Shown piece by piece: positions 3,981 through 5,180 of a stretch of 5,180 nucleotides of DNA. The DNA is from Candidatus Bathyarchaeota archaeon (GTDB lineage Archaea > Thermoproteota > Bathyarchaeia > Bathyarchaeales > Bathyarchaeaceae). A program made the translations under genes and the position numbers. Numbering within the stretch: the first letter of the stretch is position 1; each line of letters starts with the position of its first letter. The stretch is taken from NCBI GenBank assembly GCA_003662715.1, contig QMYO01000156.1, positions 1 through 5,180 of the forward strand, written 5' to 3'. Under the pieces are notes generated by a model. The model was not told where the DNA came from and did not search any database. It was given only the letters and a program-made list of their open reading frames with translations.

Positions 3981-5180
3981 ATGCCAAGGAAAATAGTCAT
4001 CATCGGAGCCCACGCCGCGGGCGTCGATGCAGCTGCAGCCGCTAGAAAAACTGACAGAACCGCTGAAATCATTCTCCTCACCACGGAAGACAGAGCAGGC
4101 TACTCACGATGCGGCATCCCGTTTGTTCTAGGCGGACACATACCCAGCTTTAACGACCTTATAGTTTATCCACCCGGCTTCTATCGCATGATGAAACTTG
4201 ACCTTCGATTTGAAACAACGGCGACTAGTATAGATACTGAAGCCAAGACTGTTGAGGTTCAGGATAAGACGGGAAAGAAGGAAAAACTGGAATATGACAG
4301 TTTAATCATTGCTACGGGTGCCTCTCCGTTTATTCCTCCCATAAAAGGGCGGGAAAAACAGGGAGTATTTGCGGTTCGCACCCTCGAGGATGGAGAGAAG
4401 ATTGAAAAAGCCATGAAAACGGCTAAGTCAGCGGTTGTGATAGGTGCTGGTCTGATAGGACTTGAAACTGCTGTGGCTTTTGTTGAGCGTGGATTAAAAA
4501 CCACGGTGGTGGAGCTTCTTCCATATGTTCTTCCAGTGATGTTGGACAAAGACATGGCTGACATGGTTCAGAAGAAGCTGGAAGAAAAAGGCTTAAACAT
4601 CATCGTTGGACGCGGAGTCGACGAAATTCTCGGAGACGACAAAGTTAACGGAGTCTCGGTTGCTGGAGAAAAAATTCCCGCTGACATAGTTGTGGTGGCG
4701 ACGGGTATAAGGGCGAACACGGAGCTGGCTAAAAACGCTGGCATAGTGCTGGGTGAAACCAGAGCCATAAAAGTGAATATGCGCATGGAAACCTTCAAGA
4801 TGGTGAACAATCGGGTGCGACCGTTAAAAGACGTTTACGCAGTGGGGGACTGCGCTGAATCCGTGAACTTGATTACTCATAGACCTCTGCTGAGTCAGCT
4901 TGGAACAACAGCAGTGAGACATGCAAAAGTGGCGGGAATCAACGCTGCTGGCGGATACGCCATATTTCATGGATGTTTAGGCTCCGCTATCACGAGGATG
5001 TTTGACTTTGAAGTTGGCGCCACTGGCTTAACAGAATTTATGGCGGGGCGAGCTGGCATAAAAACCGTGGTAGGAAGCATGACTTCGAAAACTAGAGCTG
5101 ACTATTTCCCCGGCGCTCTACCAATCCGCGTGAAGCTGGTTGTGGAAAAAGAGACGCAAAGGCTTATCGGCGGTCAAATC
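3981..5180 (+). CDS. FAD/NAD(P)-disulfide reductase, CoA-disulfide reductase/NADH oxidase class (C-terminus cut by window edge)
   Basis: A pyridine nucleotide-disulfide oxidoreductase; 400 residues are visible without a stop. Domains in order: FAD-binding IVIIGAHAAGVDAAAA (5-20); a single redox cysteine in AGYSRCGIPFVLGG (Cys44), where CoA-disulfide reductases, NADH oxidases and NADH peroxidases carry theirs; IIATGASPFIPPI; the NAD(P)-binding site VVIGAGLIGLETAVAF (about 152-167); DVYAVGDCAES (about 284-294), the second FAD contact; and the start of the dimerisation domain with YFPGALPIRVKLVVEKET. Dihydrolipoamide dehydrogenase would have a CX4C pair in the first domain; this protein has only Cys44 there. 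It starts at ATG 3981, 3 nt after the gcvH stop, with a weak AAGG upstream, so it is co-transcribed with gcvH. It may act on low-molecular-weight disulfides or on the lipoyl-H protein; the latter is inference. About 50 or more residues and any C-terminal rhodanese or other domain lie outside the window. Confidence 0.88.
   Translation, partial: MPRKIVIIGAHAAGVDAAAAARKTDRTAEIILLTTEDRAGYSRCGIPFVLGGHIPSFNDLIVYPPGFYRMMKLDLRFETTATSIDTEAKTVEVQDKTGKKEKLEYDSLIIATGASPFIPPIKGREKQGVFAVRTLEDGEKIEKAMKTAKSAVVIGAGLIGLETAVAFVERGLKTTVVELLPYVLPVMLDKDMADMVQKKLEEKGLNIIVGRGVDEILGDDKVNGVSVAGEKIPADIVVVATGIRANTELAKNAGIVLGETRAIKVNMRMETFKMVNNRVRPLKDVYAVGDCAESVNLITHRPLLSQLGTTAVRHAKVAGINAAGGYAIFHGCLGSAITRMFDFEVGATGLTEFMAGRAGIKTVVGSMTSKTRADYFPGALPIRVKLVVEKETQRLIGGQI

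Noticed and set aside
3981..5180. Calling the flavoprotein dihydrolipoamide dehydrogenase (lpd)
   Set aside because: The position next to gcvH is tempting, but the first domain has a single cysteine in SRCGIP and no CX4C redox pair.

Overview
The window reads as a piece of an archaeal chromosome. The signs are: a single-OB-fold ssDNA-binding protein of the Sulfolobus SSB type next to a small stand-alone TRAM-domain protein; AT-rich TATA-like boxes (TTTATAT, ATTTATAAAT) upstream of the genes; GTG and TTG start codons with Shine-Dalgarno (SD) sequences matching the archaeal anti-SD; a T-run terminator; and a free-standing Lrp/AsnC-type RAM-domain protein. A member of the TACK group, for example a Bathyarchaeia-like lineage, is my best guess, but this is inference and has not been tested with a database.

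Layout. Positions 1-576 (minus) hold a two-gene operon: a TRAM protein, then an SSB that starts at TTG, overlaps the TRAM gene by 11 nt and runs off the left edge. Positions 577-1057 hold no convincing gene, only a TATA-like box for that operon, several small inverted repeats and a T8 run that probably ends the next minus-strand transcript. Positions 1058-2059 (minus) and 2129-3169 (plus) are two different BioB-like radical SAM genes, transcribed divergently from a 69-bp spacer with two AT-rich boxes. Positions 3140-3379 (minus) encode a RAM-domain-only protein whose end overlaps the second radical SAM gene by 30 bp. Positions 3561-3977 (plus) encode a glycine cleavage H protein with a clear lipoylation lysine. 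After a 3-nt gap follows an FAD/NAD(P)-disulfide reductase of the CoA-disulfide reductase/NADH oxidase class (3981 to the right edge, open).

How they fit together. Two BioB-like radical SAM proteins that jointly make the lipoyl group are known from Thermococcus kodakarensis (LipS1/LipS2). Such a pair beside gcvH suggests that 1058-5180 is a lipoylation island: the pair would insert sulfur into an octanoyl group on the H protein, the flavoprotein could provide thiol/disulfide chemistry for it, and the RAM protein could sense an amino acid and regulate the locus. The LipS assignment rests on protein features and context. The roles proposed for the flavoprotein and the RAM protein are inference. 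No octanoyltransferase, lipoate ligase, GcvT or GcvP is encoded in the window.
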